This document shows, piece by piece, positions 46,536 to 55,529 of a DNA stretch of 55,529 nt. The stretch is from Cryomorphaceae bacterium MED-G11 (GTDB taxonomy: Bacteria > Bacteroidota > Bacteroidia > Flavobacteriales > Flavobacteriaceae), in contig NTKQ01000002.1 of assembly GCA_002457075.1 (NCBI GenBank), positions 1 through 55,529 on the forward strand, given 5' to 3'. The notes below the pieces were generated by a model. The model did no database searches. It was not told the DNA's origin and was given only the letters and a program-made list of their open reading frames with translations. How positions within the stretch are numbered: the stretch's first letter is position 1; each line of letters begins with the position of its first letter. A program made the position numbers and the translations under genes.

Positions 46536-48644
46536 TTATTTTCTTTCAAGAAGTACTTTTCTAGAAACTTTTTGTTTTCTAGTTCTTTTGTCAATACCCA
46601 AATATTTTACTTCAATTTGATCACCTAAATTCAAGTATTCTGTAACTTTTTCAACTCTTTCCCATGCAATTTCTGATACATGAAGAAGAACTTCTTTTCC
46701 AGGAACAAATTCTACTACAGCTCCAAAATCTAGTATTTTAACAACAGTTACTTTATAAACTTCATCAATAACAGGTTGAAATATTAAATTTTTAATTTTT
46801 TCAATTGCATTATCAATTTTTTCTTGATCAATACCTAAGATTTCAACAATACCCACTTCATCTTTTTCGTTAATTACAATTGTAGTTTCACTTTCTTTTT
46901 GGAGTAGTTGTATCATTTTTCCACCAGGACCTATAACCGCACCAATGAAATCCTTAGGAATCTCCATAGTTACCATTTTAGGGGCATGAGCTTTAACTGT
47001 TTCATTTGGTTTGTTTATAGATTCATCTAATTTATCAAGAATTTCAAGTCTTCCTTTTTTAGCTTGATGTAATGCTTCTACAAGGATATCATATTTTAAT
47101 CCCTTTATTTTAATATCCATTTGACAAGCTGTAATACCCTCTTTAGTTCCAGTAACCTTAAAGTCCATATCTCCTAGGTGATCCTCATCTCCTAAGATAT
47201 CTGAGAGTACAGCATAATTATCACCTTCACTAATGAGACCCATAGCTATACCTGATACATTGCTTTTGATTTTTATACCAGCATCCATTAACGCTAATGA
47301 TCCTGCACAAACTGAAGCCATTGAAGATGAACCATTTGATTCTAATATCTCAGAGACTATTCTAACTGTGTATGGACAATCTTCTGGCATTACCTTCTCA
47401 AGAGCTCTTTGAGCTAACATTCCATGTCCAATTTCTCTTCTAGAGGTTCCTCTTAAAGGTCTAGCTTCCCCTGTAGAAAATGGAGGAAAATTATAATGTA
47501 AATAAAATGTCTCTTCGGATTGATTAGTTGGCATGTCAATCATATTTACTTCTCTACTAGTTCCAAGAGTAACAGATGCTAGTGATTGAGTTTCACCTCT
47601 AGTGAAAACTGCAGATCCGTGAGTTGAAGGAAGATAGTCTACTTCTGTCCATATATCTCTAATATCCTCTGTTTTTCTACCGTCAAGTCTAACACCATCA
47701 TTTAAAACCAAATCTCTAATTGCTTTCTTTTGTGCTTTGTAGTAGTAGTTTGTAATTAAATCTTTCTTTTCCTCTAATGTCTCTTCATCATAAGACTCAA
47801 TGAGCTCCTCTTTCAATAAGCTAAAGTGTTCACTTCTTTCATTTTTAGAAAGTCCCTTCTTAGCTATATCATAAGATTTCTGATAAACTTTTTTTGAAAT
47901 TTCAGTTTCTAGTTCAGAATCTTCTTCTGCTCCATCATATTCTCTTTTCTCAGAACTCACACCTACCATTTTAATAAGCTTTTTTTGTGCGTCTATATGT
48001 TTCTTTACTTCCTCATGAGCAAATTTTATAGCATCAGCCATTTCTTCCTCAGAAATTTCATTAAATTCTCCCTCAACCATAACAACAGAGTCCTCAGATG
48101 CTCCAACCATTATATCGATGTCTGATTCAGCTAACTGTGTCCTTGAAGGATTAATTATAAAATTACCATCAATTCTAGCTACTCTTACCTCTGAGATTGG
48201 CCCGTCAAATGGAATATCTGATAATGATAAAGCTGCAGAAGCTGCTAAGCCTACTAGAGCATCAGGCATTACATTTTCATCACTTGACATAAGTTGAATC
48301 ATAACTTGAGTTTCAGAATGATAGTCTTTTGGAAATAATGGACGTAAAACTCTGTCGACTATTCTCATTGTAAGTATTTCTTCACTACTAGGTCTTGCTT
48401 CTCTTTTAAAGAATCCTCCAGGGAATCTTCCAGCTGCAGCAAATTTTTCCCTATAGTCCACTGTTAGTGGAAGAAAATCTACATTTGAAGCATTGTAACT
48501 TGATACAACAGTTGATAAGAGCATACAATCGCCCATTTTAATAACAACTGATCCATGTGCTTGTTTTGCGAGTTTACCAGTTTCTATGGTTATTTCTCTA
48601 CCATCTGTTAATGATATTGTTTGAGATGAAGGTTTTGGAATCAT
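46536..48644 (-). CDS. pnp: Polyribonucleotide nucleotidyltransferase
   Basis: This 702-residue PNPase degrades RNA 3' to 5' using phosphate. It has two RNase PH-like halves (with '[21 protein letters not shown]' in the first and '[13 protein letters not shown]' and '[18 protein letters not shown]' in the second), a KH domain ('[13 protein letters not shown]') and an S1 domain ('[21 protein letters not shown]'). It follows rpsO, the same pairing as in many bacteria, and the intergenic region holds a long hairpin ending next to its start codon. Confidence 0.97.
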   Translation of the reverse strand: MIPKPSSQTISLTDGREITIETGKLAKQAHGSVVIKMGDCMLLSTVVSSYNASNVDFLPLTVDYREKFAAAGRFPGGFFKREARPSSEEILTMRIVDRVLRPLFPKDYHSETQVMIQLMSSDENVMPDALVGLAASAALSLSDIPFDGPISEVRVARIDGNFIINPSRTQLAESDIDIMVGASEDSVVMVEGEFNEISEEEMADAIKFAHEEVKKHIDAQKKLIKMVGVSSEKREYDGAEEDSELETEISKKVYQKSYDIAKKGLSKNERSEHFSLLKEELIESYDEETLEEKKDLITNYYYKAQKKAIRDLVLNDGVRLDGRKTEDIRDIWTEVDYLPSTHGSAVFTRGETQSLASVTLGTSREVNMIDMPTNQSEETFYLHYNFPPFSTGEARPLRGTSRREIGHGMLAQRALEKVMPEDCPYTVRIVSEILESNGSSSMASVCAGSLALMDAGIKIKSNVSGIAMGLISEGDNYAVLSDILGDEDHLGDMDFKVTGTKEGITACQMDIKIKGLKYDILVEALHQAKKGRLEILDKLDESINKPNETVKAHAPKMVTMEIPKDFIGAVIGPGGKMIQLLQKESETTIVINEKDEVGIVEILGIDQEKIDNAIEKIKNLIFQPVIDEVYKVTVVKILDFGAVVEFVPGKEVLLHVSEIAWERVEKVTEYLNLGDQIEVKYLGIDKRTRKQKVSRKVLLERK

Positions 48645-48646
48645 AA

Positions 48647-48698
48647 TTTAGTTTTGGTTATTATTTGTTGTTGTGTGTAAGAAGACAACCAAACTAAA
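48647..48698 (-). promoter_or_regulatory. rpsO-pnp intergenic hairpin in the pnp leader
   Basis: Arms at 48687-48698 and 48647-48659 pair over 12 base pairs with one bulged base, enclosing a 27-base loop. On the mRNA the 5' arm reads UUUAGUUUGGUU and the 3' arm AACCAAAACUAAA. The 3' arm ends two bases before the pnp ATG. There is no U-tract after it, so it is not an intrinsic terminator. In E. coli a hairpin in the same place is cut by RNase III for pnp autoregulation; a similar role here is inferred. Confidence 0.6.
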
Positions 48699-48702
48699 AA
48701 TG

Positions 48703-48966
48703 TTATTTTCTGATACCTAGTTTTTTGATTATTTCACGGTATCTTTCAATATCTGTTTTCTTAAGATACTCAAGTAAGTTTCTTCTTTTACCCACCATCT
48801 TAACAAGAGACCTTTCTGTATTAAAGTCTTTTGCATTATTTTTTAGGTGACTAGATAAGCTTTCAATTCGTTTAGTAAAAAGAGCAATTTGGCTTTCAGA
48901 AGAACCAGAATCTTTCTTATTCTTACCAAACTCTTTAAAAATTTCTTCTTTCTTAAGTACTGTCAT
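48703..48966 (-). CDS. rpsO: 30S ribosomal protein S15
   Basis: This 87-residue protein binds the central domain of 16S rRNA and bridges to the large subunit. It matches S15 along its length, with 'SGSSESQIALFTKRIESLSSHL' around residues 20-41 and 'GKRRNLLEYLKKTD' near 53. The ATG lies 18 bases after a TATATTTG element, leaving too short a leader for a complex autoregulatory structure. The pnp gene follows after 58 bases. Confidence 0.97.
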   Translation of the reverse strand: MTVLKKEEIFKEFGKNKKDSGSSESQIALFTKRIESLSSHLKNNAKDFNTERSLVKMVGKRRNLLEYLKKTDIERYREIIKKLGIRK

Positions 48967-48984
48967 TCAATTATTTTTGAGCCG

Positions 48985-48992
48985 CAAATATA
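48985..48992 (-). promoter_or_regulatory. -7 element for rpsO-pnp
   Basis: The minus strand reads TATATTTG, a full TAnnTTTG match, 18 bases before the rpsO ATG. No TTG was found at the -33 position. Confidence 0.55.
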
Positions 48993-49026
48993 GTAGAATA
49001 TATTTAGAAAATTAAATTATTTATCC

Positions 49027-49881
49027 TTATTTACGAAGAGGATTATTCTGAATTAAATCTATATAAAGGTTTATTTTCTTTTTTAAATCTTTTCTATGAG
49101 TTATGAAATCAAGGAAGCCTTTTTCAAGAAGAAATTCACTTTTTTGAAATCCATCTGGTAAATCTTGACCTGTTGTATCCTTAACTACCCTAGGTCCAGC
49201 AAATGCAATAAGTGCTTTGGGTTCAGCTACATTAATATCTCCAAGCATTGCAAATGAAGCAGTAGTTCCTCCAGTTGTTGGGTCCGTACATAAAGATATA
49301 TATGGTAATTTTGCTTCTGATAAGTCATTTAACTTTGCTGAAGTTTTAGCCATTTGCATTAATGAAGTTGCAGACTCCATCATTCTTGCTCCACCAGATT
49401 TAGAAATAATAACCAATGGACACTTTTTTTTGATTGCTAGGTCAATTGAGATAGAAATTTTCTCTCCTACTACAGATCCCATTGAACCACCAATAAATTT
49501 AAAATCCATACAAGCAATTACAAGATCTTTTCCTAATGATTTACCAAAACCAATTCTAATTGCATCTTTAAGGTTAGTCTTAACTTGAGCATCTTTTAGC
49601 CTTTCTGAATATTTTTTTTGATCTTCAAATTTCAAAAAATCAACTGATGTCATACCAGAGCTTAGTTCTTTAAATTTATCATCAAAAAGTATTTCAAAGT
49701 ATTCTTTACTTCCTATATGAACATGATAATCATCTTCAGGACTAACATACATATTTTCTGCTAGTTCCTTTGTTTCTATTACTTTTCCGGTAGGAGTTTT
49801 ATACCATAGACCAGCTGGAATATCTTTCTTTTCCTCCGTCTTTGTATTAATATTCTTATTTGTTCTTTTGAACCAACTCAT
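49027..49881 (-). CDS. accD: Acetyl-CoA carboxylase carboxyltransferase beta, zinc finger lost
   Basis: This 284-residue subunit transfers the carboxyl group from biotin to acetyl-CoA with AccA. The crotonase-fold core is typical ('[19 protein letters not shown]', '[16 protein letters not shown]', '[15 protein letters not shown]' pattern). The N-terminal region aligns with the AccD zinc ribbon ('[13 protein letters not shown]', '[14 protein letters not shown]'), but the four Cys are replaced: Thr29, Thr31 with one residue deleted, Ser47 and Asp50. I recall the same in other flavobacterial AccD proteins. It follows fbaA by 11 bases. Confidence 0.96.
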   Translation of the reverse strand: MSWFKRTNKNINTKTEEKKDIPAGLWYKTPTGKVIETKELAENMYVSPEDDYHVHIGSKEYFEILFDDKFKELSSGMTSVDFLKFEDQKKYSERLKDAQVKTNLKDAIRIGFGKSLGKDLVIACMDFKFIGGSMGSVVGEKISISIDLAIKKKCPLVIISKSGGARMMESATSLMQMAKTSAKLNDLSEAKLPYISLCTDPTTGGTTASFAMLGDINVAEPKALIAFAGPRVVKDTTGQDLPDGFQKSEFLLEKGFLDFITHRKDLKKKINLYIDLIQNNPLRK

Positions 49882-49892
49882 TATGAGGGAGT

Positions 49893-50951
49893 TTAATCTA
49901 AGGTATTGATATTATTTAAATCTTCAAAAGCTTTAATTAATCTAGCTTTAAAAGTTTCCTCGCCTTTTCTTAACCATGCTCTGGGGTCATAGTATTTTTT
50001 GTTAGGATTTTCTTCTCCTTCAGGATTTCCTATTTGAGTCATAAGATATTCTTTTCTTTCAATCATATAATCACGTATACCTTCAGTAAATGCAAATTGG
50101 AGATCAGTATCAATATTCATCTTTACCACACCATAATCTATGGCTTCTCTAATTTCCTCTAAAGATGAACCTGATCCTCCATGAAAGACAAAGTCGAGAG
50201 AGTTATCAGGAATATCAAACTTTTTTGAAACATATTCTTGAGAATTTTTAAGAATTTTGGGTGTTAATTTTACATTTCCTGGCTTATATACTCCGTGTAC
50301 ATTTCCAAATGCAGCAGCTATCATAAACTTATCACTTACTGACTTAAGTTCAGAGTATGCATAAGCTACCTCTTCAGGCTGTGTATATAATTTAGACGAG
50401 TCAATGTCTGAATTATCTACTCCATCTTCTTCTCCTCCAGTTACACCAAGTTCAATTTCTAAAGTCATATCAAGATCTGTCATTCTTTTTAGATATTCTT
50501 TACAGGTAGCAATATTCTCCTCAATAGGTTCCTCAGATAGATCAATCATATGTGACGAAAACAGCGGGTATCCATTTTTATTGTAAAAATCTTTTCCATA
50601 ATCCAAAAGGCCATCTATCCAAGGAAGTAATTTTCGTGAACAATGATCTGTATGAATAATAACTTTCGAGTTATAGTAGTCAATAGTCTTGTGAATATGA
50701 TATGCTCCAGCAATAGATCCAGCAATAGATGTATTAAAGTCTTTATTTGGCATTCCTTTTCCGGCTATAAATTGAGAACCTCCATTAGAGAACTGAATTA
50801 TTACGGGGCTATTTAGTTCAGATGCTGTCTCAAGTACTGAGTTTATTGTATTTGTACCAGAAACATTAATAGCAGGAAGAGCAAACTTTTTTTGCTTAGC
50901 TAGCTTATTTATTTCTTGATTATTTTTTCCAAAAATAAAATTGTTTTTCAA
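49893..50951 (-). CDS. fbaA: Fructose-bisphosphate aldolase, class II
   Basis: This 352-residue zinc aldolase cleaves fructose 1,6-bisphosphate. The zinc ligands are in '[14 protein letters not shown]', '[10 protein letters not shown]' and 'FHGGSGSS', and '[12 protein letters not shown]' holds phosphate and substrate contacts. The catalytic zinc site is intact, in contrast to the structural zinc site lost in neighbouring AccD. The start is TTG at 50951 with no ATG available upstream. Confidence 0.96.
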   Translation of the reverse strand: MKNNFIFGKNNQEINKLAKQKKFALPAINVSGTNTINSVLETASELNSPVIIQFSNGGSQFIAGKGMPNKDFNTSIAGSIAGAYHIHKTIDYYNSKVIIHTDHCSRKLLPWIDGLLDYGKDFYNKNGYPLFSSHMIDLSEEPIEENIATCKEYLKRMTDLDMTLEIELGVTGGEEDGVDNSDIDSSKLYTQPEEVAYAYSELKSVSDKFMIAAAFGNVHGVYKPGNVKLTPKILKNSQEYVSKKFDIPDNSLDFVFHGGSGSSLEEIREAIDYGVVKMNIDTDLQFAFTEGIRDYMIERKEYLMTQIGNPEGEENPNKKYYDPRAWLRKGEETFKARLIKAFEDLNNINTLD

Positions 50952-50973
50952 AATGATGTTTGTTTAATTTCGT

Positions 50974-50981
50974 CAAAAATA
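50974..50981 (-). promoter_or_regulatory. -7 element for fbaA-accD
   Basis: The minus strand reads TATTTTTG, a full match to TAnnTTTG, 22 bases before the fbaA TTG start. No convincing -33 motif was seen. Confidence 0.5.
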
Positions 50982-50993
50982 TTAAACTTATTT

Positions 50994-53513
50994 TTAAAAT
51001 GGGTAATTAATTCCAATATTAAACACTGCTTTATTTAGACTAAAGTCAGTGAACCATCTATTAGTCTTTTCTTTGGCAGGATTATAGGTCTTAAAAGCAG
51101 TATCAAGTCTAAGTACAAAAAAATTAAAATCATATCTAATACCAATTCCTGTACCTATTGCTAGTTCACTTAAGTCAGATAACTTATCAAATGTCATAGA
51201 CTCATCTTCAACATTATCATTCACATTCCAAATATTACCAAAATCAATAAAAAATGCTCCATTAAGATTACCAGAAATTTTATTTCGATATTCTAGATTA
51301 AATGCAATTTTTAAATTGGCTTCGTTAAATTCATTTATACTATTGCTACTTCCAGGTCCAAGCTTATATGCTTTCCATGCTCTATTATCATTAGATCCTC
51401 CAGCATAATAAGATCTTGTAAATGGAATATAGTTAGAATTACCGTAGGGGATAGCTATTCCTGTAAAAGCTCTAAAAGCAAAAATGTCTCCATTATTTAA
51501 AAGAATATGCTTTATATAATTGACTTCTGCTTTTGTATACTGAGATGGTAAAATATTTGATATTTCAACTTTGTTGTTTAAGTTTAAATTTCCTCCTCTA
51601 AGTAATTCGTTAAATAGATTTCCAACCATCTCAAACTTTAATCTTAATTGAGAAAAATCCTCATCTAAAAAATTTTCTTGAGTATTACGATTAAATGAAA
51701 TAGATGATCCTATAATTAAATTATTTTCAGTCAACCTATCCTTTCTCTCTAATATTGAGCTAACATTTTTATAAAAATCAGTTCCTGAGTCTAATGTTGT
51801 CTGATTATTAAGTACTTGATCAATAAACGTATCTGATCCATCTGGAATTATTAAATCACCATTTTGATCAATAGTAGATTGATCTAGATTGTAAAGAGAT
51901 GATATGTAATTTAATTTATCATAGGAATTCTTATAAACATTAAAATAATTAGAGATATTTTGATTGTTTACGTATTCAAAGTCAAGTAGTTTAAAATTTA
52001 CTTTTGAGTATTTTGAGGGATTCCAATTGACTTCATAAATCCCACTATAATATTGTTTGTCTAATCCTATATTTTTTTGAACGGTAGATCCAATAATTAT
52101 ATTAGTAACTGGAATCATTTCTTTTTTTATAAGTCTTTCTGTTTTAAATGGGAGAATAGCTCTTGGAATCCTTAAATTAAGATTTCCTCCTAATTCAAAT
52201 AGATTAAAGAAAGAGTCATTAGGATCACCAATATCCTTTGATGCTCCAATAGAATTATTAAGATTAAATGAAAGATTTTCAGTTCCCCTAAAAATATTTC
52301 TAATATTAAAATTTGTTCCGAATGAAATTCCAAAATCCTCAATATTAGAGTGTGTAAAGTCTAAATCAAAACCTAAACTAAATCTATCTCTTGGTAAAAG
52401 GTATATTGATGAAGAAAGAGAATCATTATTCTCCTCTAAAATAATTCTGGGATATTTAAATGCTCCTAAATTAGAAAAATATCTAGATGTTAATAGTTTT
52501 TTTTCTTCACTGTAATTTTCTCCCTTTTTAAAAAAAATAGGTTCAGTTAATGATCTGGTTGTATAATTAAGATTTCCTTTTGAAAATATTTTAATACCCT
52601 TAAAATTTATTGAATCAGTGTAGGAATCAATATTTGACAATTCATCTAATGATTCAACATAGATATTAATATCATTTATTTTTCTAATTTGATATACTTC
52701 CTGTTCATTTGGATTTTTAATACTTAAGATTAAAGGAATTTTTTTATTTATCCCACTACTATCAATTAAAACATTATAGTTAATGCTTCTTTGTTGAAAA
52801 TCATGTATACCATTGTTTTTAAATAAACTTACAAGTCTATCTCTTTCTAATATCAATTTATTTATAGAAAAATTTTCTTTCTGTTTTAAAATACTTTTAG
52901 TTTTATTTGAACTGAGGAGTGAATCTATATCTCTAGAGTTAGTATTTATTGAAATAGTATCAATTAAGTATCTAGTATTTGTGGTAACATTATATTTAAT
53001 AATAGCTTGATTGTCATTTAGAATTGTATCAGCAGAAACTTTTGAATCAAAGTACCCCTCATTATTATAAAACTGTTTTAATCTTGAGATATTTTCATTG
53101 ACATTAGTATCTGAAATTTTAGTGGGTTTTTGACCCAAATTCTTTAAAAACTTGTTAAATGAGTTGTTATATTGTTTAAGTTGTATTATTTGTTTTTTAG
53201 ATAATAATCTGCTGAGTCTTTTATATCTATTAGGTTTCTCGAGTAACCATTTCTCAAATTTTTCATCAGGATTCTCACTAGCTAGATTATATATAGACAA
53301 ACCAAGTGGGAAACCAAAAACTTTATTAGTAGGTGAGGCGGGTTGAATAAGTAATTTTACAGGATCTTTTTTAATGATACTGTCATTAACCTCAAAAATA
53401 TTTTCAATTAAAATTGAATCTTCAAAATTTTTATAAATGCTTGATCCACAACTACTTAAAATTAAGCTAATTGTAAATAAACAAAATAGGGAAAGATATT
53501 TAGTTGAAGACAA
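50994..53513 (-). CDS. tamL: TamL-type outer-membrane assembly lipoprotein (BamA/TamA family)
   Basis: This 839-residue protein begins with a lipoprotein signal peptide ending in 'LILSSCG' (Cys22). A region consistent with POTRA domains follows (about 130-370, e.g. 'NVNENISRLKQFYNNEGYFDSKV'), then a C-terminal 16-strand-type beta barrel of the Omp85/D15 family with 'YYAGGSNDNRAWK' and a terminal Phe. Lipidated TamA-like proteins (TamL) are a Bacteroidetes feature and work with TamB in outer-membrane biogenesis. The start is TTG. An RNA methyltransferase gene lies 33 bases upstream, a common pairing in this phylum. Confidence 0.9.
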   Translation of the reverse strand: MSSTKYLSLFCLFTISLILSSCGSSIYKNFEDSILIENIFEVNDSIIKKDPVKLLIQPASPTNKVFGFPLGLSIYNLASENPDEKFEKWLLEKPNRYKRLSRLLSKKQIIQLKQYNNSFNKFLKNLGQKPTKISDTNVNENISRLKQFYNNEGYFDSKVSADTILNDNQAIIKYNVTTNTRYLIDTISINTNSRDIDSLLSSNKTKSILKQKENFSINKLILERDRLVSLFKNNGIHDFQQRSINYNVLIDSSGINKKIPLILSIKNPNEQEVYQIRKINDINIYVESLDELSNIDSYTDSINFKGIKIFSKGNLNYTTRSLTEPIFFKKGENYSEEKKLLTSRYFSNLGAFKYPRIILEENNDSLSSSIYLLPRDRFSLGFDLDFTHSNIEDFGISFGTNFNIRNIFRGTENLSFNLNNSIGASKDIGDPNDSFFNLFELGGNLNLRIPRAILPFKTERLIKKEMIPVTNIIIGSTVQKNIGLDKQYYSGIYEVNWNPSKYSKVNFKLLDFEYVNNQNISNYFNVYKNSYDKLNYISSLYNLDQSTIDQNGDLIIPDGSDTFIDQVLNNQTTLDSGTDFYKNVSSILERKDRLTENNLIIGSSISFNRNTQENFLDEDFSQLRLKFEMVGNLFNELLRGGNLNLNNKVEISNILPSQYTKAEVNYIKHILLNNGDIFAFRAFTGIAIPYGNSNYIPFTRSYYAGGSNDNRAWKAYKLGPGSSNSINEFNEANLKIAFNLEYRNKISGNLNGAFFIDFGNIWNVNDNVEDESMTFDKLSDLSELAIGTGIGIRYDFNFFVLRLDTAFKTYNPAKEKTNRWFTDFSLNKAVFNIGINYPF

Positions 53514-53545
53514 TTTTTGTTTTTTACTAAATTACATCTTTTAGC

Positions 53546-54289
53546 TTAAAAACTTCTTTGTCTTACTAATTCAAATATGACTGCTGAAAAAGCCACTGAT
53601 ACATTTAAAGAATCAATTTTTGTACTTATAGGGACTTTTACAATATCATTAGATAATCCTAAGATACTTTTTGAAATCCCTCTATCTTCAGATCCTAATA
53701 TAAGGCCAACTGATTTTTTAAAATCAGCTTCATAGATTGTTTTCTCTGCCTTTTCAGAAAGACTAATGATTTCAACATTTACTGATTTTAAATATAATAT
53801 TGCATCCTTTATATTATTTACTCTTGCTATAGGTATTTTAAAAACACCTCCAGATGAAGTCTTTACAACATCCGCATTAATAGGGGCAGAGTTACTTTGA
53901 GAGATTATTATTCCGTCTACATCAGCTGCTACACTAGTTCTTATAATCGCTCCAAAATTTCTTGTATCCGTTACACCATCAAGTAATAAATAGGTTTTAG
54001 ATATCTTTTCATCAAATGTTGATGAAATTAAATCTTCTATTGAAAGCAATGAAATAGGTGATAATATAGCTACTGCACCTTGGTGATTTTTATCACTGTA
54101 TTTCCTAAATTTTTCTTTTGGTACAAATGAAGATTTTATATTCTTTCTTTCAAGAAGAATAATCAATGATCTGAGTAAACTACTTTGTGGTGAGTTAGAT
54201 TTTAATAAGTATACTTTTGAAATTTCTTTTGAGGATTCTATTGCCTCAATTATACTTCTAATACCATAAATTTCAATTTGATTTTCCAT
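53546..54289 (-). CDS. rlmB: SpoU/TrmH-family RNA 2'-O-methyltransferase
   Basis: This 247-residue SPOUT enzyme has an N-terminal L30e-like RNA-binding domain ('YGIRSIIEAIES') and the knotted SAM-binding domain with 'TRNFGAIIRTSVAADVDGIII', split as residues about 114-134, 'LGSEDRGIS' and 'VPISTKIDSLNVSVAFSAV'. Layout and length match RlmB, which methylates G2251 of 23S rRNA; the exact target is inferred. It is probably the first gene of a short operon with tamL. Confidence 0.9.
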   Translation of the reverse strand: MENQIEIYGIRSIIEAIESSKEISKVYLLKSNSPQSSLLRSLIILLERKNIKSSFVPKEKFRKYSDKNHQGAVAILSPISLLSIEDLISSTFDEKISKTYLLLDGVTDTRNFGAIIRTSVAADVDGIIISQSNSAPINADVVKTSSGGVFKIPIARVNNIKDAILYLKSVNVEIISLSEKAEKTIYEADFKKSVGLILGSEDRGISKSILGLSNDIVKVPISTKIDSLNVSVAFSAVIFELVRQRSF

Positions 54290-54297
54290 ATAGACAT

Positions 54298-54330
54298 AAA
54301 AAAAAAGGAGGTTTAAAAAACCTCCTTTTT
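54298..54330 (-). terminator. Intrinsic terminator after the SusD-linked lipoprotein gene
   Basis: A perfect 13-bp inverted repeat (arms 54302-54314 and 54318-54330, each containing GGAGG/CCTCC) has a 3-base loop. On the minus strand it is followed by a run of nine T (54306-54298, partly inside the arm). It lies 22 bases after the end of the lipoprotein gene and before rlmB. It is the clearest intrinsic terminator in the window. Confidence 0.9.
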
Positions 54331-54351
54331 ATTAAAATAGTTTAATCAAAT

Positions 54352-55224
54352 TTACTGACAGATATTCAGAGCCTTAAACCCTACTGCTGGACTTGTACCG
54401 TCCGATAAAGCAGTTTGGCCGTTAGCACCATTTAAATCTGTCCATTCAACTTGATATGTAATTTCACTATCCCAATCACCTGAAGTGAATGCAATACCAA
54501 CTGTTGAAGCTGATGCAGGAACAGTTATAGTTTTAGAGACATCAGAACCACTTGAAAAAGTGATTACTGTTGTTACTCCGTCAACTGTAAAGTCCACTGA
54601 TGCACCATTCCATCCGTCACCATAGCTATCTTGACCATTAATGGTATAGATACCTGCTACAGATCCAGTGTTGTTTGCGTCAAATCTACATCCAATAATT
54701 AATGGATATAAGAAAGGTGATCTAAAATATGACTGAGTCATAGACCCAGTTACTGATGATCTTGAATAAGATTTTCCATTAGTAAGATTTAATTGAAACC
54801 TTACAGTAACAACATCATTTCCACTAAAGTTTGAGATACCTAGGGCACCTAAAGCTTGATTTAGTGAAAGAGATACGTCAAATCTTGGAAGTCCTACAGG
54901 ACCATCTGTCATTTCTGATCTACTTACTGTTGAGTAAAGCATTTCAGCACCTGAATTGTATGATAAATACATTTCAACATTTTGAGTCAAAGCACCCGAT
55001 TCTGGGTCGTGTGGCTCGAATGTCCAGTTTACTACTGAAGTACCAGGAGTAGCTGCTTGAAATTCACCAGACTTGGAAATTTGTCTAAGCGCTGCACCTT
55101 GCTCATACTCACTAAGCATGAAGTCAGTCATCATCTCGTAACCACCATATTCGTCAGAAGAAAATTCCTTTGAACATGAAACTACAAGAGCAATTAAAGT
55201 TATATATATAAATAATTTTTTCAT
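54352..55224 (-). CDS. SusD-linked surface lipoprotein with 'DSYGDGWNG' domain
   Basis: This 290-residue protein starts with a lipoprotein signal ending in 'ALVVSC' (Cys17), followed by 'SKEFSSDE', an acidic start compatible with surface export signals of Bacteroidetes lipoproteins. Residues about 40-175 are beta-rich and resemble no family I can name. Residues about 190-290 hold 'GIYTINGQDSYGDGWNGASV', a motif found in many secreted proteins that I link to a beta-sandwich repeat of unknown function; the Asp/Gly spacing looks suited to calcium. It lies 12 bases after the SusD-like gene and is followed by a strong terminator, so it is the last gene of a TonB-type nutrient uptake unit. Confidence 0.85.
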   Translation of the reverse strand: MKKLFIYITLIALVVSCSKEFSSDEYGGYEMMTDFMLSEYEQGAALRQISKSGEFQAATPGTSVVNWTFEPHDPESGALTQNVEMYLSYNSGAEMLYSTVSRSEMTDGPVGLPRFDVSLSLNQALGALGISNFSGNDVVTVRFQLNLTNGKSYSRSSVTGSMTQSYFRSPFLYPLIIGCRFDANNTGSVAGIYTINGQDSYGDGWNGASVDFTVDGVTTVITFSSGSDVSKTITVPASASTVGIAFTSGDWDSEITYQVEWTDLNGANGQTALSDGTSPAVGFKALNICQ

Positions 55225-55236
55225 GATTTTATAGTT

Positions 55237-55529
55237 TTAGTCGACCGCTGGTCCGTTAGAGTTCCAAAATACTCTACCTGAAACATCAGATTTCTGAGAA
55301 ACATTAGAGTTATTAGCCGCAAGGTTTTGTGGATACCACATTGAAACAGGGAATTGCCCTGGATCAGGTTCAATCATCGGTTGAAGATTTTGTGGATAAC
55401 CATTTCTTCTGTATGAATTATAAGCATCGATACCATTACCTCTTTGAGTCACCCAAAATTCTTCAGCCCAAAGCTCAAGCTTAGCGCCTAAAGAAGATGC
55501 AGCAGTCCAATCAGCAGTAAATGCTGCTA
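55237..55529 (-). CDS. C-terminal end of a SusD/RagB-like lipoprotein (5' truncated by window edge)
   Basis: The frame stays open to the window edge, so this is the last 96 residues or so of a longer gene; the GTG at 55452 is internal. The sequence 'LWAEEFWVTQRGNGIDAYNSYRRNGYP' (about residues 15-41 of the visible part) and the closing 'GRVFWN' match the C-terminus of SusD-like nutrient-binding outer-membrane lipoproteins, in which a Trp-rich helix is followed by 'E-x-Y-x-x-x-R-R-T-G-Y-P'. The partner SusC TonB receptor should lie just outside the window. Confidence 0.85.
   Translation of the reverse strand, partial: AAFTADWTAASSLGAKLELWAEEFWVTQRGNGIDAYNSYRRNGYPQNLQPMIEPDPGQFPVSMWYPQNLAANNSNVSQKSDVSGRVFWNSNGPAVD

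Noticed and set aside
49217-49588. Plus-strand open frame of 123 codons opposite accD
   Set aside because: It is antisense to conserved accD sequence, with no start signal and no family resemblance.
1-55529. Search for tRNA, CRISPR, transposase, prophage, toxin-antitoxin and defence genes
   Set aside because: All intergenic gaps are short and the coding regions are recognisable housekeeping or envelope genes; nothing of these types could be supported.

Overview
The window comes from a bacterium of the Flavobacteriia (Bacteroidetes), probably a marine lineage with a compact genome. The evidence is very AT-rich DNA, the gliding-family gene gldC, a short primary sigma factor without region 1.1, a TamL-type lipoprotein of the BamA/TamA family, a SusD-type lipoprotein gene, an FtsL-like protein of the Bacteroidetes type, and repeated TAnnTTTG promoter elements, which are the -7 consensus of this phylum. 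Coding density is very high. No stretch over 300 bases lacks a gene; the longest gap is about 170 bases, upstream of mraZ. I saw no tRNA, rRNA, CRISPR array, insertion sequence or prophage gene.

Layout. 1-1323: the end of an NTF2-like protein, a DUF456 membrane protein and a hotdog thioesterase. 1397-5200: an acetate uptake and activation operon (DUF4212 subunit, sodium:solute symporter, acs). 5193-9492: murF, then pdhA-pdhC-SDR. 9489-14910 (minus): an MlaF/MlaE lipid transporter pair, a KAS III-like enzyme and gcvP. 14968-16948: a small rhodanese, then purE/purK. 17010-24209: adk-obg-mazG-aroA, queA-polyprenyl synthase and dnaG. 24193-27380: a degenerate LuxR-type regulator, nadE, gldC, yihA and a hydrolase. 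27491-42854: a full division and cell-wall (dcw) cluster running mraZ-rsmH-ftsL-ftsI-murE-mraY-murD-ftsW-murG-murC-ftsQ-ftsA-ftsZ-yqeY. 42867-54289 (minus): kynU, a GDSL lipoprotein, rpe, rpoD, pnp, rpsO, accD, fbaA, tamL and an rRNA methyltransferase. 54352-55529 (minus): a lipoprotein and the C-terminus of a SusD-like protein.

Most of the window is core metabolism and cell-envelope growth. Acetate activation and pyruvate dehydrogenase feed acetyl-CoA to AccD. The Mur enzymes, MraY, MurG, FtsW and FtsI build septal peptidoglycan around FtsA/FtsZ. TamL and MlaEF serve the outer membrane. I found no clear new defence or mobile system.

The observations most worth a second look are: gldC present without gldB; loss of all four zinc ligands in both DnaG and AccD; a receiver domain with Glu at the phosphoacceptor site; a triple 10-bp operator in front of mraZ; a long hairpin between rpsO and pnp next to the pnp start codon; overlapping opposed promoters between nadE and gldC; tail-to-tail overlap of nearly all convergent genes; and a perfect 24-bp repeat array in pdhC.
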